Shown: positions 19,986-28,763 of the stretch, one piece after another | How the letters are laid out: every line of letters begins with the position of its first letter | Position numbering within the stretch: position 1 is the stretch's first letter | NCBI GenBank assembly: GCA_028284885.1 | Contig: JANQQW010000035.1 | Span: 1 to 60,014 of the forward strand | Reading direction: 5' to 3' | DNA length: 60,014 nucleotides | From: Planctomycetaceae bacterium | GTDB taxonomy: Bacteria > Planctomycetota > Planctomycetia > Planctomycetales > Planctomycetaceae | Made by a program: the position numbers and the translations under genes | The notes under the pieces: model-generated | Database searches by the model: none | What the model was told of the DNA's origin: nothing | The model's input: the letters and a program-made list of their open reading frames with translations, nothing else

Positions 19986-21947
19986 TCAGTCGAACTCGAA
20001 GAGCGGCGCGAGGAGCAGCGCGCCGCGCCGCGACAGGTGCCACGGGTCGGAATACGCCTCCTCTCCGTCCACGACGACGACCGTCCGCCCCGACTCGTTC
20101 ACCAGAACGTCGACGGGATCGACGACCGTAACCCCGATGAGGTCGGCGAACACCTGGTCCGCAAGTCGACGATCCTCGTGGACCTCCTCGGCCGATGCGG
20201 CGAAAGACTGAGGATCAGCCGTCAGATGCGTGATGCGGCCGATTCCGCGTTCGCTCTGTCGAGGTACGCCGCGCATGACGAACACCTCGATCTCGACCTC
20301 CCGGAATCGGGCGACGACCTCGCGCAGTCCTCCCGCGACCGCGTCGGGCCCTTTGATCGAGTGGTCGTCCGACTTCAGGACGATGTACTTTCCGGCGTCG
20401 CAGTACATTGGCCAGTTCGCCACCAGCAAGACCGCTCTCGGCTTCTGCTCCAAGATCGCCTCGACCGTCGCCGTCGCCCACTCCGACGTCCGCTCCGGAC
20501 GGTTCTTCGTGTCCCGCTGAATGCCGAGGAGCGGTGGTTGGCCGCCCCAGAAGATCGCGAGTCCCGACTGACCGCGGCTCTTCAGGACGTGACTCACGAC
20601 CGGGGCGACGACCCGCGCATGGCTGTCGCCCCAAACCGCGACTTCGAGCGGGCCGCCGTCGACGCCCAGTCGGTACCACTCCCCCCGCTCGACTTGGTCG
20701 GTCTGGACGTTGGGAATCGTGTCGGGAGTCTCCAACGTCAGCGGGACTCTCCAGTCGCCGTGTTCCTCGTCGGCTTCCCGACGGATGGCGAGTCCCGGTA
20801 AGTCCGCCTGCCGTGCGGCGGGCGACACGAGTGTCGGCCACACGGCCACAACGACCGCACCGGCAAGGGTTGTGGCGAGGAGTTGTGTGTCCTGGCTGAG
20901 GAGTCGTCGGTTGCGGACGGGTTGTTCGACGAGTCTCCAGGAGAGGGTGGCGAGCACGAGCGAGGCGGCCCCGCAGGTCGCCTTCGACGCGAGGCCCGGC
21001 TCGCCGATCGACATGTAGTTCGTGAAGGCGACGACCGGCCAGTGGACGAGGTAGAGCGAGTACGAGATCAGTCCGACGAAGACGACCACGTGGTTGGAGA
21101 AGGCGAGGCCGGCGAGCGTGGGGGCGAGTCGTTCCTCGAGAGGACGGTCGTTCCCGAGGACGTACGCGGCCGCCCCGACGACCGGAAGAGCGGCAAAGAG
21201 CGACGGGAACGGCGTGTTCGGGTCGTACAGGAACGAGGCTGCGACGACGGCGGTGAGCCCGACGACCGCCAGCCCCTCGCGGAGCCAGCGGGGAGCCGGA
21301 CGACGGATCCAAGTGGTGGCGAGCAGCCCTCCAATCGCCAGTTCCCAGGCCCGCGCGGAGAGTACGAAGTACGAGTACCCGGGCGCGCGGGCGGTCAGGT
21401 CGCAGGCGTGCCAGAAGGAGAGAGCCGCGACGCCGACGAGCATCGCCGGCACGAGCAATCGTCTGGCGCGGGCGAGCGGGACCAACAGGAACGGGTAGGC
21501 GAGGTAGAACTGCTCCTCGACGGCGAGCGACCAGAAGTGCAGCAGCGGGGTCCGTTCGGCGGCCGGCTCGAAGTAGCCGACCTCGCCGGCGAAGAAGTGG
21601 TTGCTGGCGAAGACGAGGTGCCACTGGGCACTGGCGGCGAGACGCTCGAAGTCGCCGGGCGTCATCAGGACGGAGCCGACGAAGATCGTGAGGAGGAGCG
21701 TCACGATCATCGCGGGGGCGAGTCGCCGCAAGCGACGGGGGAAGAACCGCGTGAAGCAGAACTCCCCGGCGTCGAGGTCACGCAGGATCACTCGCGTGAC
21801 GAGGTACCCCGACAGCACGAAGAAGACGTCCACTCCGACGTACCCGCCCGGCACGAGCCGGGGGTCCAAGTGGTGTAGCAGCACCAGCAGCACCGCGAGC
21901 CCGCGGAGGCCGTCGAGTTCGGGACGGTAGCCGGGCTTGTCCTGCAC
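19986..21947 (-). CDS. Acyltransferase-3/SGNH fusion (OafA-like)
   Basis: This 653-residue protein has an N-terminal acyltransferase-3 membrane domain and a C-terminal SGNH hydrolase-type domain, the OafA architecture used for O-acylation of surface polysaccharide. The opening YRPELDGLRGLAVLLVLLHH and GYVGVDVFFVLSGYLVTRVI are diagnostic, and there are about ten helices to residue 370. The SGNH part has AVWGDSHARVVAPV (nucleophile Ser) and YSDPWHLSRRGA (Asp-His pair). The GTG at 21947 was chosen since it starts just before the domain; longer starts only add basic low-complexity sequence. It is divergent from a second fusion of the same type. Confidence 0.88.
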   Translation of the reverse strand: MQDKPGYRPELDGLRGLAVLLVLLHHLDPRLVPGGYVGVDVFFVLSGYLVTRVILRDLDAGEFCFTRFFPRRLRRLAPAMIVTLLLTIFVGSVLMTPGDFERLAASAQWHLVFASNHFFAGEVGYFEPAAERTPLLHFWSLAVEEQFYLAYPFLLVPLARARRLLVPAMLVGVAALSFWHACDLTARAPGYSYFVLSARAWELAIGGLLATTWIRRPAPRWLREGLAVVGLTAVVAASFLYDPNTPFPSLFAALPVVGAAAYVLGNDRPLEERLAPTLAGLAFSNHVVVFVGLISYSLYLVHWPVVAFTNYMSIGEPGLASKATCGAASLVLATLSWRLVEQPVRNRRLLSQDTQLLATTLAGAVVVAVWPTLVSPAARQADLPGLAIRREADEEHGDWRVPLTLETPDTIPNVQTDQVERGEWYRLGVDGGPLEVAVWGDSHARVVAPVVSHVLKSRGQSGLAIFWGGQPPLLGIQRDTKNRPERTSEWATATVEAILEQKPRAVLLVANWPMYCDAGKYIVLKSDDHSIKGPDAVAGGLREVVARFREVEIEVFVMRGVPRQSERGIGRITHLTADPQSFAASAEEVHEDRRLADQVFADLIGVTVVDPVDVLVNESGRTVVVVDGEEAYSDPWHLSRRGALLLAPLFEFD

Positions 21948-22217
21948 GACGAACTCGGTCTGGTCGAAGGGCTGACGATTGACGACCGAGAGATACCCGA
22001 AGCCCCTCGCCAAGTCGCCCCGTCCCGGACGACTTAACGTAATCCTCGTGCTGTGGGGGCCACGGAGACTTGGTACGCTTCGGGGCACGGCTGGGACGTT
22101 CGCACTCCGCAGCGACGCCCGTCGCGCGCGGCGACGGGGCCGTTCGCAGCGGTTTCTTCGAAGGGGCCGACCGGGAATCCAAACAGTCCCTTCATCAAGT
22201 CGCGCGATACTCCGACG

Positions 22218-24203
22218 ATGGATTCGTCGAGGGAACACCTTCCGCAGTTGGACGCCGTGCGCGGGGCCGCGTGTCTGGCCGTGCTCTTGGCCCACGCGAA
22301 CTCGACGGCGGCGCTGCAGTGGGTTCCCGACGTGACCGGGGTCGCGGGCGTTGGCCTGTTCTTCGCGCTGAGCGGCTTCTTGATCACGCGGATCCTGCTG
22401 CGGGAACGAGAGTCGAGCCGCAGCCTCACGGGGTTCTACCTCCGTCGCGTGGCTCGCATCTTCCCGGTCTACTACGGAACGCTCGCCGTCCTGTGGTGGG
22501 TCGCCCCGTCGGAAGAGATCGGCTGGGCAGCCGACTTCTCGTTCAACTGGCGGTACCTCGCGAACTCTCGTGACTACTTCCGCGGCGACGTGGCGGAGGC
22601 GACGCCGGTGGCCCACTTCTGGAGCCTGTGCGTCGAGGAGCACTTCTACTGGGTGTGGCCGGTTCTGCTGATGGGACTGCCGAAGTGGCCGACACGGTGC
22701 ATTCCGCCGCTGTTGATCCTCGGGACCCCGGCGATCGCGTACTTCGTCGGCGACTGTCTGTTGGCGTCCGGCTTCTCCGAGGAGGAGACGAACGGCCTGA
22801 TCTCGCGGATCACGGTCACGCAACTGACCGCGATCTCGATCGGTGCGTGGGCGGCGTTCGGGGAGGCCTGGCTCAAGGGACGCTCCGGTCGAGTGACGCG
22901 GTCGACGTCGGCCGGGCTCGCCCTCGTCGCGTTGGCGGCGGTCCTGTACGCGTCGGCCACCGACACGCTGCTTCCCCGGTACGCCACGTCGGGGTGGTTG
23001 CTGCACCTCGCCTGTGGTGGCCTCTTCCTGGTCTGTCTGTCGGCCGAGTGGCTGGGGCGGCTGACGTGGCTGTCACTCATCGGCCGGATCAGCTACGGCG
23101 CGTACCTGTTCCACCTGCCGGTCTACACGTGGCTCGGCGTCACGAAACCGGACGCCTCGCCCACCGCGGCGGCCGTCGCGTTCGTGGCAACACTCGTGCT
23201 GGCGACCGGCTCGTTCCTCTTCGTCGAACGACCGATCCTGCAGTGGGCACGTCGGCGAAGCTCTTCGGAACTCGCCTTCGGGCTCGGCGTGGCCGCGACC
23301 GGGGTCGTGCTGGGCGTGTTCCTCAACTCCTTCGTCCGGAGTGCCCGGGAGGTCGAGGCCGTCCTCTCAACGGTGAACGACGCCCCCGTCGTCCCGGCGG
23401 ACCGCGTTCGCCAAGTCGTCGTCGGCTCCTCCCACGGGGCCATGGGCATCTCCCCGCGAGAGTTGCCCCAGTACACCTACAACTTCGCGAGCAGTGGCCA
23501 GTGCCCCTGGTACGACGCCGAAATCGTGCTTCGACTGCTGGACCGGCTTCCCGAACTCGACCGGGTCGTCTGGGCTGTTTCCGAGTTCTCGCCGTGGCAC
23601 TCCAACGCCGAGTCCGTCGGAGCTCAACCGTGGAGACAGTCGCTGTACTACCACGGGTGGGGAATCCTGTCCCAGCGGCACGACGGTGACGAACGTCGGT
23701 ACGGCTACCCCGTCATCGCCAGTCGCCTCGGCGAGTTGGAGTCGATGAAGGCCAAGCGGAACATGGTCGAGGACGTGAACCTGGGATGGACACCCCGCGC
23801 CGGCGCCTACGACGGACCGTCGGCTCGCCTCCACGCGGCGGGGCACGAGCGGTGGTACGCCACCAACTCGACCAGGATGTGGAAGGAGACGCGGGACAAG
23901 GTCGTCGCCACGGCGAACGTCTGTCGCGAACGCGGTGTCGAAGTGGTCTTCGTGTGCACGCCGAAGACGTCCGCCTACTACGAGCACCTCGACCCCGAGA
24001 TGCGCCGCGAGTGGGAGAGGTGGGCCGCCGAGGTGACGACCGCCACCGGGTGCACGCTGCTCGACTACGGTTCGGATCCGCGGTTCGGCGAAGGCGACTT
24101 CTTCGACGCCACCCACCTCAACGAGGCGGGCGCCGTCCGGTTCTCACGGATCCTGGCGGCCGATCTCGGCAACGTCGCCGCCGACACCTCCGACCAGCGG
24201 TAG
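22218..24203 (+). CDS. Acyltransferase-3/SGNH-like fusion, second copy
   Basis: This 661-residue protein repeats the acyltransferase-3 plus SGNH-like plan. The N-domain starts HLPQLDAVRGAACLAVLLAH and has GLFFALSGFLITRILLRERE and SFNWRYLANSRDYF. The C-domain begins VVVGSSHGAMGIS, where GSSHG takes the place of GDSH, and ends with FDATHLNEAGAVRFSRILA (Asp-His pair). It is divergent from the preceding fusion with 270 bases between them, but the two C-terminal domains differ strongly, so they are not a recent duplication. Likely acylation of an exopolysaccharide or lipid-linked sugar; the acyl group and acceptor are unknown. Confidence 0.85.
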   Translation: MDSSREHLPQLDAVRGAACLAVLLAHANSTAALQWVPDVTGVAGVGLFFALSGFLITRILLRERESSRSLTGFYLRRVARIFPVYYGTLAVLWWVAPSEEIGWAADFSFNWRYLANSRDYFRGDVAEATPVAHFWSLCVEEHFYWVWPVLLMGLPKWPTRCIPPLLILGTPAIAYFVGDCLLASGFSEEETNGLISRITVTQLTAISIGAWAAFGEAWLKGRSGRVTRSTSAGLALVALAAVLYASATDTLLPRYATSGWLLHLACGGLFLVCLSAEWLGRLTWLSLIGRISYGAYLFHLPVYTWLGVTKPDASPTAAAVAFVATLVLATGSFLFVERPILQWARRRSSSELAFGLGVAATGVVLGVFLNSFVRSAREVEAVLSTVNDAPVVPADRVRQVVVGSSHGAMGISPRELPQYTYNFASSGQCPWYDAEIVLRLLDRLPELDRVVWAVSEFSPWHSNAESVGAQPWRQSLYYHGWGILSQRHDGDERRYGYPVIASRLGELESMKAKRNMVEDVNLGWTPRAGAYDGPSARLHAAGHERWYATNSTRMWKETRDKVVATANVCRERGVEVVFVCTPKTSAYYEHLDPEMRREWERWAAEVTTATGCTLLDYGSDPRFGEGDFFDATHLNEAGAVRFSRILAADLGNVAADTSDQR

Positions 24204-24256
24204 CGGTGCCTCGATCGACGCCAACGCAGGCAACCTCGACCGCACGACGTTCGCCG

Positions 24257-25819
24257 TCAGTCTGCTGGCCCACACACGACCGGGTTGGCGGACGGTGCCA
24301 CGGCGCGAAGGGCGGAGTCGATCATCGAGTCGAGCCCGTTCGTGGCCTCCGGGTGGGGGCTGATCGAGATCACGCGACCGTCGCCGAACCGTCCCGTCAC
24401 GATGGCCGGCGTGTCCACCATCGTCCCCTTCTGCGGCGGGTATCTCGACGTCTCGGTTCGGAAGTACGCGAGGACCTCGTAGGGCTCGAGGCCGGGATGG
24501 CCCTTTGGCGACACGATCGGCCCGTTGTGGTAGCGGACGTCGACGAACTCCGGGGTCTGCTCGAAGACCTGCCTCCCGGCGTCGGTCATCTCCATGCGGA
24601 CGTCGGCCCATCCGCCGCGGTACCACATCTGCTTTCGCCCGACCCCCTCGATCGTCCGCGATCCCGTGAAGACGCGTGTGTCGATCAAGTCGAGGGACCA
24701 GTCGTAGTGGGCCGAGCAGAGGAACGCCCCGGCGCAGATGCCGACGTAGCCGCCACCGCGTCGAACGAATCTCCGTACGGCCTTCGCACCGGACCTCCCG
24801 ATCGACTCGGCCTGCTGCGACCCGCTGCCTCCCGAGAAGATCACGACGTCGAACCGGGCGAGTGCCTCGGAGTGAACGTCGGCCGGTCGGAGGTGGGCGA
24901 CGTACACGTCCTTCGCCGAGTCGAGAACGCGGGTGACGTTCGCGACTCCCCGTTCCGAGGAACCCTCGCCGTCGAACAGTCCGACCGCCAGCCGGCCGTC
25001 TCGCTCGGTCGGGACGACGAGATCGACGCAGTCTCGGTCGATCATCCCGAGTTCACGCAGCGCGACGTTCATCATCGTGCGGTGCTGGTGGACCCTGACC
25101 GAGAGCCGCTGACGGTTGAACGTCGTCTCCAGGATCATGCCGCGGCAACCGAGTCGCCGGGTCGTCGCGCTGACGATGCCGGTCGAGACGGGGCCCCGGT
25201 CCAGACGGGTGAAGCGGCGGTCGGGGTCGGTGACGGTGGCGTTCGCCGCGGTCTGGATCCGTCGGGCGAGGGCCGTCGTCTGCTCGTCGTCGGCGTGGAT
25301 CACGCTCGAGCCGACGGACTTCTTCTCGCCCTCGGGCGGTTCGTGCGAGACGTTGAAGGCGAACCCCTCGTGGAGGTCGAAGATCCAGTCCGGCTCCGTG
25401 TCGAGCACGAACGCCCACAGTGCCGCCGCGATCTCGCCCTTCGCCGAACCGGTCGCGTGCTCGTCGCCGGGAAAGTCGCGATTGAGATCCCGTACGGCCG
25501 GCGGAGCGTCGGGGACGAAGCGTGTGTTCTGCTTCAAGCCGAGGACGTTCGCCGCCGGCACGACGACGAGCTTGCCCCGCACGACCGGCCAGTGGCGAAT
25601 CTGGTCCGCGGCCCGGTAGCCGGCCGGCTCGTTGCCGTGCATCCCTCCGACGACCAACACCGTCGGCCCGGGCACCTCCGTGTCGTGGACGTAGTACGGC
25701 GTCTGCCAGGGCCGACCCTCGCCGAGAGTCCCCGTCTCCCGCTCCGCCGCGTGACAGAGGGCGGGGAGGACACCAGCGAGCACGACCGCGAGAAGCATCC
25801 AAGAACGTAGTCGATCCAT
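24257..25819 (-). CDS. Fusion: M14-type carboxypeptidase + GATase1-like domain
   Basis: This 520-residue secreted protein joins two domains. After a signal peptide (1-24), residues 40-260 are a succinylglutamate-desuccinylase/M14-like zinc hydrolase: GGMHGNEPAGY (H61, E64), RDLNRDFPG, FDLHEGFAF (H150) and the catalytic-type Glu in GMILETTFNRQ (E231). Residues about 290-515 form a biotin-ligase-N/GATase1-like domain with FSGGSGSQQ, nucleophile-elbow Cys362 in YVGICAGAFLCS, and ISISPHPEATNG for His and Glu. The ATG at 25819 has a GAGGAG site 8 bases upstream; an ATG 33 bases earlier is less likely. Substrate unknown, perhaps amidated or peptidoglycan-derived amino compounds. Confidence 0.82.
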   Translation of the reverse strand: MDRLRSWMLLAVVLAGVLPALCHAAERETGTLGEGRPWQTPYYVHDTEVPGPTVLVVGGMHGNEPAGYRAADQIRHWPVVRGKLVVVPAANVLGLKQNTRFVPDAPPAVRDLNRDFPGDEHATGSAKGEIAAALWAFVLDTEPDWIFDLHEGFAFNVSHEPPEGEKKSVGSSVIHADDEQTTALARRIQTAANATVTDPDRRFTRLDRGPVSTGIVSATTRRLGCRGMILETTFNRQRLSVRVHQHRTMMNVALRELGMIDRDCVDLVVPTERDGRLAVGLFDGEGSSERGVANVTRVLDSAKDVYVAHLRPADVHSEALARFDVVIFSGGSGSQQAESIGRSGAKAVRRFVRRGGGYVGICAGAFLCSAHYDWSLDLIDTRVFTGSRTIEGVGRKQMWYRGGWADVRMEMTDAGRQVFEQTPEFVDVRYHNGPIVSPKGHPGLEPYEVLAYFRTETSRYPPQKGTMVDTPAIVTGRFGDGRVISISPHPEATNGLDSMIDSALRAVAPSANPVVCGPAD

Positions 25820-25941
25820 GCTGGCTGCTCCTCGCCGATCGCTCTTGTTCATTGTGGTCGAAGAGAGGTCGGCACCCTCGGGGCACCGCTCCTATGTCGC
25901 TCTGCACAAGCCTCGGCCGCCACAGTGCCCGGGTGCGCCCA

Positions 25942-26208
25942 TTAGCCGGAATGTCGTTCCGCGAGTTCCGTAGCCAGCCGCATGGTTCGGCCTCGCCGTT
26001 CGGGGGTCGGCGAGATTCCGAGCGACACGGTCTCGATCGTCCAGAGGTAACGGAATACGTCGTCCGTGGTCCCCCCGGTGCGCAGGAGGTTCTGGAGCCC
26101 AGGCGCGTATGAGTCGTACTCGTCGGTCCAGTCAGAGAACTCGCTGACCCCGATTGGATCCCAATCCTCCCAGAGAAGTCGGCGAATCTCTTCGAGGCTC
26201 AGACTCAC
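25942..26208 (-). CDS. Hypothetical protein, 88 aa, coupled to DUF1080 gene
   Basis: This short gene begins with GTG at 26208, and its GTGA overlaps the stop of the DUF1080 gene, which suggests translational coupling. The protein is acidic and soluble: an N-terminal helix LSLEEIRRLLWEDWDPIGV, then an aromatic segment (FSDWTDEYDSYAPGLQNLL) and a basic C-terminal helix. I associate the LLWEDWDPIGV-type opening with short uncharacterised bacterial proteins, but cannot name a family. No function is proposed. Confidence 0.65.
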   Translation of the reverse strand: MSLSLEEIRRLLWEDWDPIGVSEFSDWTDEYDSYAPGLQNLLRTGGTTDDVFRYLWTIETVSLGISPTPERRGRTMRLATELAERHSG

Positions 26209-26972
26209 TTCGCCGCCTCGACCTTCTTCTCCGGGTGCACGCCCACGGCGGTTTTCAGTTCGCGGATCCAGATGTTGCGGAAGCGGACGGGGTTGCCGTG
26301 GTTCTGGATGCGGATGGGGGCCTTGGCGGGGTGGTTCTTGGGGTAGGCGGCCGGGGCGGTGAACGAGGTGGGGCCCTGCAGCTCGAAGTGGTGGTGGGTC
26401 GCCACGCCGTTGTGCAGCACCGTCACGAAGCCGGGGCGGGCGAGGTCGCCGTTCTCGTCGAACCGCGGGGCCGTGAACAGGATGTCGTACGACTGCCACT
26501 CGCCCGGGCCGCGGCTGGCGTTCACCTGCGGCGGGGACTGCTTGTAGACGGCCGACGCCTGACCGTCGAAGTACGTCGTGTTCCCGAACGAGTCGAGAAT
26601 CTGTACCTCGTAGCGGTCCATCAGGAAGATGCCGCTGTTCCCGCGGCCCTGCCCGTTCCCCTTCACCTTCTCCGGCGTCGCCCACTCCACGTGCAGTTGG
26701 CAGTCGCCGAAGGACTCCTTCGTCTTGATGTTGGCCGGCCCGACCTGGGCGTAGCCGTTCTCGACCGTCCACTTGTCCCCCCCCTCGAAGGCGTCGAGGT
26801 TCGTGCCGTCGAAGAGAATCGTCGCGTCGGACGGCGGTGCCCCCGGCTCGGACCCTGGCGTGACGACCTTCGGCTCTTCCCACTTGATGCCGCTCTTGTA
26901 CTCCTGAGCGAACGCGGGAGCGGCGAGGAGGAGCAGGGCGGGCAGAACGGCGGCGGTGCGTGGCAGCGTCAT
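26205..26972 (-). CDS. Secreted DUF1080 (3-keto-disaccharide hydrolase) protein
   Basis: This 255-residue protein has a signal peptide (1-22, LLLLAAPAFA) and a single DUF1080 domain, a concanavalin-like beta sandwich. Key segments are DATILFDGTNLDAFEGGDKW, NIKTKESFGDCQLHVEW, RGNSGIFLMDRYEVQILDSF and RFRNIWIREL, all typical. The family is now tied to 3-keto-disaccharide hydrolysis and is abundant in planctomycetes. The start at MTLPRTAAVL gives a clean signal peptide. It overlaps the start of an 88-aa gene by four bases. Likely periplasmic carbohydrate degradation. Confidence 0.92.
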   Translation of the reverse strand: MTLPRTAAVLPALLLLAAPAFAQEYKSGIKWEEPKVVTPGSEPGAPPSDATILFDGTNLDAFEGGDKWTVENGYAQVGPANIKTKESFGDCQLHVEWATPEKVKGNGQGRGNSGIFLMDRYEVQILDSFGNTTYFDGQASAVYKQSPPQVNASRGPGEWQSYDILFTAPRFDENGDLARPGFVTVLHNGVATHHHFELQGPTSFTAPAAYPKNHPAKAPIRIQNHGNPVRFRNIWIRELKTAVGVHPEKKVEAAK

Positions 26973-27040
26973 GAGGAAGCCTCGGGCTGTGTGGTGCAGT
27001 AGGTGAGTCCGAGTCAGCGTGATGCCGCCTGCGGGGAGCG

Positions 27041-27316
27041 TCAACCCGGCAGCACGTCGTCGAGGGCCGAGACGGCGACCACCTCGGCGACGCTCAGCAG
27101 CACGCGGGCCCGGTTCGGACGGATGCCGAGCTCGCGGACCTGCACGACGTAGACCTCGCGAGTCGTCGTCGTGTCCTCGAGGTCGTGAACGTCGACCTCG
27201 ACGAGTTCGAGGTGGTCGCGGCCAACGCTCTGCAGTCGCCCGGCGACGACGTACCGGCTGCGGAGGTCGATGACGACCTCGCGGCCGACCAGGGACAGCA
27301 GCGGCTCGTCGCTCAC
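27041..27316 (-). CDS. Small Sm-like beta-barrel protein, coupled to ROK kinase
   Basis: This 91-residue protein starts with GTG at 27316, and the GTGA overlaps the ROK kinase stop, so the two genes are probably co-translated. The sequence SLVGREVVIDLRSRYVVAGR, then LQSVGRDHLELVEVDVHD and REVYVVQVRELGI alternates like the strands of an Sm/LSm-type small barrel. The resemblance is to the fold pattern and not to a specific family, and the conserved Hfq Sm2 motif is not evident. It might bind RNA or act as a protein module. No function is assigned. Confidence 0.65.
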   Translation of the reverse strand: MSDEPLLSLVGREVVIDLRSRYVVAGRLQSVGRDHLELVEVDVHDLEDTTTTREVYVVQVRELGIRPNRARVLLSVAEVVAVSALDDVLPG

Positions 27317-28356
27317 GACTTCGCCTCCTCCGTCGACGTCGCGGTCACGGGCGCTGGCTGCTCCTCGGCCGACTCGCCGAGCGTGTCGCGGGCCCAGGCG
27401 GCGGCTCCGCGGACACCGGCGTCGTCGCCCAGCCCGGCCACCTTCACGTCGAACGTGTCGGCGTAGGTCGGCAGCACCCGGTCGCGGGCCGTCTCCTTCA
27501 CCGTCTTGGCGAACAGCTTCGGCATCGCCTCGACGAGCCCGCCGCCGAGCACGATCACGTCGGGTGAGAGCAGGTGGACCACGCTGGCGACCGTCGTCCC
27601 GATCCGCTCGGCCGCCTCTCGGACGATGCGTTCGACGACCTCGTCGCCGTTCTCGACCGCGTCCTGCAGTGCACCGCTGCGAATGGCGCTCAGGTCGGTG
27701 CCGACCTTGTCGTGCAGTCGGGGGGCCTCGCCCCGGTAGGCGGCCTGGGCAGCCGCGGCCGCGATCGCCAACCGGCTCGCCCCGAGCTCGAGCACTCCGG
27801 CTCGGCTCGACCCGGAGAGGTATCCCTCCGGCGAGACGAAGACGTGGCCGATCTCCATCGCGCTGTAGACGGCCCCGCGGAGGATCTTGCCCTCGTAGAC
27901 GCAGCCGCCGCCGATGCCCGTGCCGGGGAAGACGCCCAGCACGCACCTCGCCCCCTTGCCGGCCCCGAACGCGTACTCCCCGTACACGCCGGCGTCCACG
28001 TCGTTCAGCACGGCGACCGGCCGGCCGAACTCGTTCTCCAACGACTCGCGGACGGGGACGTCGTGCCAGCCGAGGTTCGGGGCCTCGGCGATCACGCCCT
28101 CGTCCATCTTGATCGGGCCCGGACAGCCGATGCCGATGCCGCCGAGCTGGTCGACGTCGACCTTCGCCTCGTCGAGCGCGTCGCGGATGCCGCTGGCGAT
28201 CCGTTCGAGGCCGACCTTCTGGCCTTCGTGACCGCGGGTCTTCTTGCGACGGCGGCCGACGATCTCGAAGCTCGGGTCGAAGACGGCGGCCAGCATCTTG
28301 GTGCCACCGAGGTCGAAGCCGACCCAGTGGTCGCGTTTCTTCGCGGAGTCGCTCAC
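27313..28356 (-). CDS. ROK-family sugar kinase without zinc cysteines
   Basis: This 347-residue ROK protein is probably a glucokinase-like sugar kinase. It shows WVGFDLGGTKMLAAVFD (phosphate 1), the catalytic segment AVLNDVDAGVYGEY (D119), GVFPGTGIGGGCVYEG, and the sugar-binding EIGH (168-171). The usual zinc site CxCGxxGCxE that follows EIGH is absent: residues 178-190 (GYLSGSSRAGVLE) contain no Cys. Homologues normally need this zinc for structure, so it is an atypical member. There is no HTH domain, so it is not an NagC-type repressor. The downstream overlap couples it to a small Sm-like protein. Confidence 0.88.
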   Translation of the reverse strand: MSDSAKKRDHWVGFDLGGTKMLAAVFDPSFEIVGRRRKKTRGHEGQKVGLERIASGIRDALDEAKVDVDQLGGIGIGCPGPIKMDEGVIAEAPNLGWHDVPVRESLENEFGRPVAVLNDVDAGVYGEYAFGAGKGARCVLGVFPGTGIGGGCVYEGKILRGAVYSAMEIGHVFVSPEGYLSGSSRAGVLELGASRLAIAAAAAQAAYRGEAPRLHDKVGTDLSAIRSGALQDAVENGDEVVERIVREAAERIGTTVASVVHLLSPDVIVLGGGLVEAMPKLFAKTVKETARDRVLPTYADTFDVKVAGLGDDAGVRGAAAWARDTLGESAEEQPAPVTATSTEEAKS

Positions 28357-28474
28357 GTCGTCGTCCGTGGGGGCTGGGAACGTGCGGAGAATAGCAGACG
28401 TGGTGCGACGCGATAAACGAACGGCGTCGCCCGTCGGGACAACGGCGGCCGGCGGACGACCGGAACCGACCGGG

Positions 28475-28654
28475 TCACTCGCGTCGGGCCCACGCGGTCA
28501 CCCGGCCGTCGTCGAACTCGACTCGAATCACGTTCGGCACGCAGCAGACCGGGCAGTCCTCCACGTACTCCTGCGAGGAGCCCTGCGAGAGATCGACCGG
28601 GACGACGATCTCCTCGCCGCACGCGTCGCAGACGTAGCTGGCCTCGTCCTGCAT
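28475..28654 (-). CDS. CPXCG-type cysteine-rich small protein
   Basis: Reading the minus strand from ATG at 28654 gives 59 residues: MQDEASYVCDACGEEIVVPV opens it, then a DLSQGSSQEYVEDCPVCCVP segment and an acidic strand before ARRE. The two pairs CDAC and CPVC form a zinc-ribbon-like site. This matches the small CPXCG-motif cysteine-rich family seen in many bacteria, with length normal for it. It is 118 bases upstream of the ROK kinase on the same strand. The biological role is not known. Confidence 0.8.
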   Translation of the reverse strand: MQDEASYVCDACGEEIVVPVDLSQGSSQEYVEDCPVCCVPNVIRVEFDDGRVTAWARRE

Positions 28655-28763
28655 CCGTGGATCCTCGGGGTGGGGGTCGCTTCGTTCGGCGTGTCGCTGT
28701 TGGCAGGGGGATTCTTCTCAGGATACGATCGCGGGCCAACGCGGAAACACCGAAGGAGGGCCG

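Noticed and set aside
21948-23006. N-terminal extension of the first acyltransferase/SGNH protein
   Set aside because: The extra 353 residues overlap the divergent second fusion gene and are Arg/Gln-rich; the domain begins right after the GTG at 21947.
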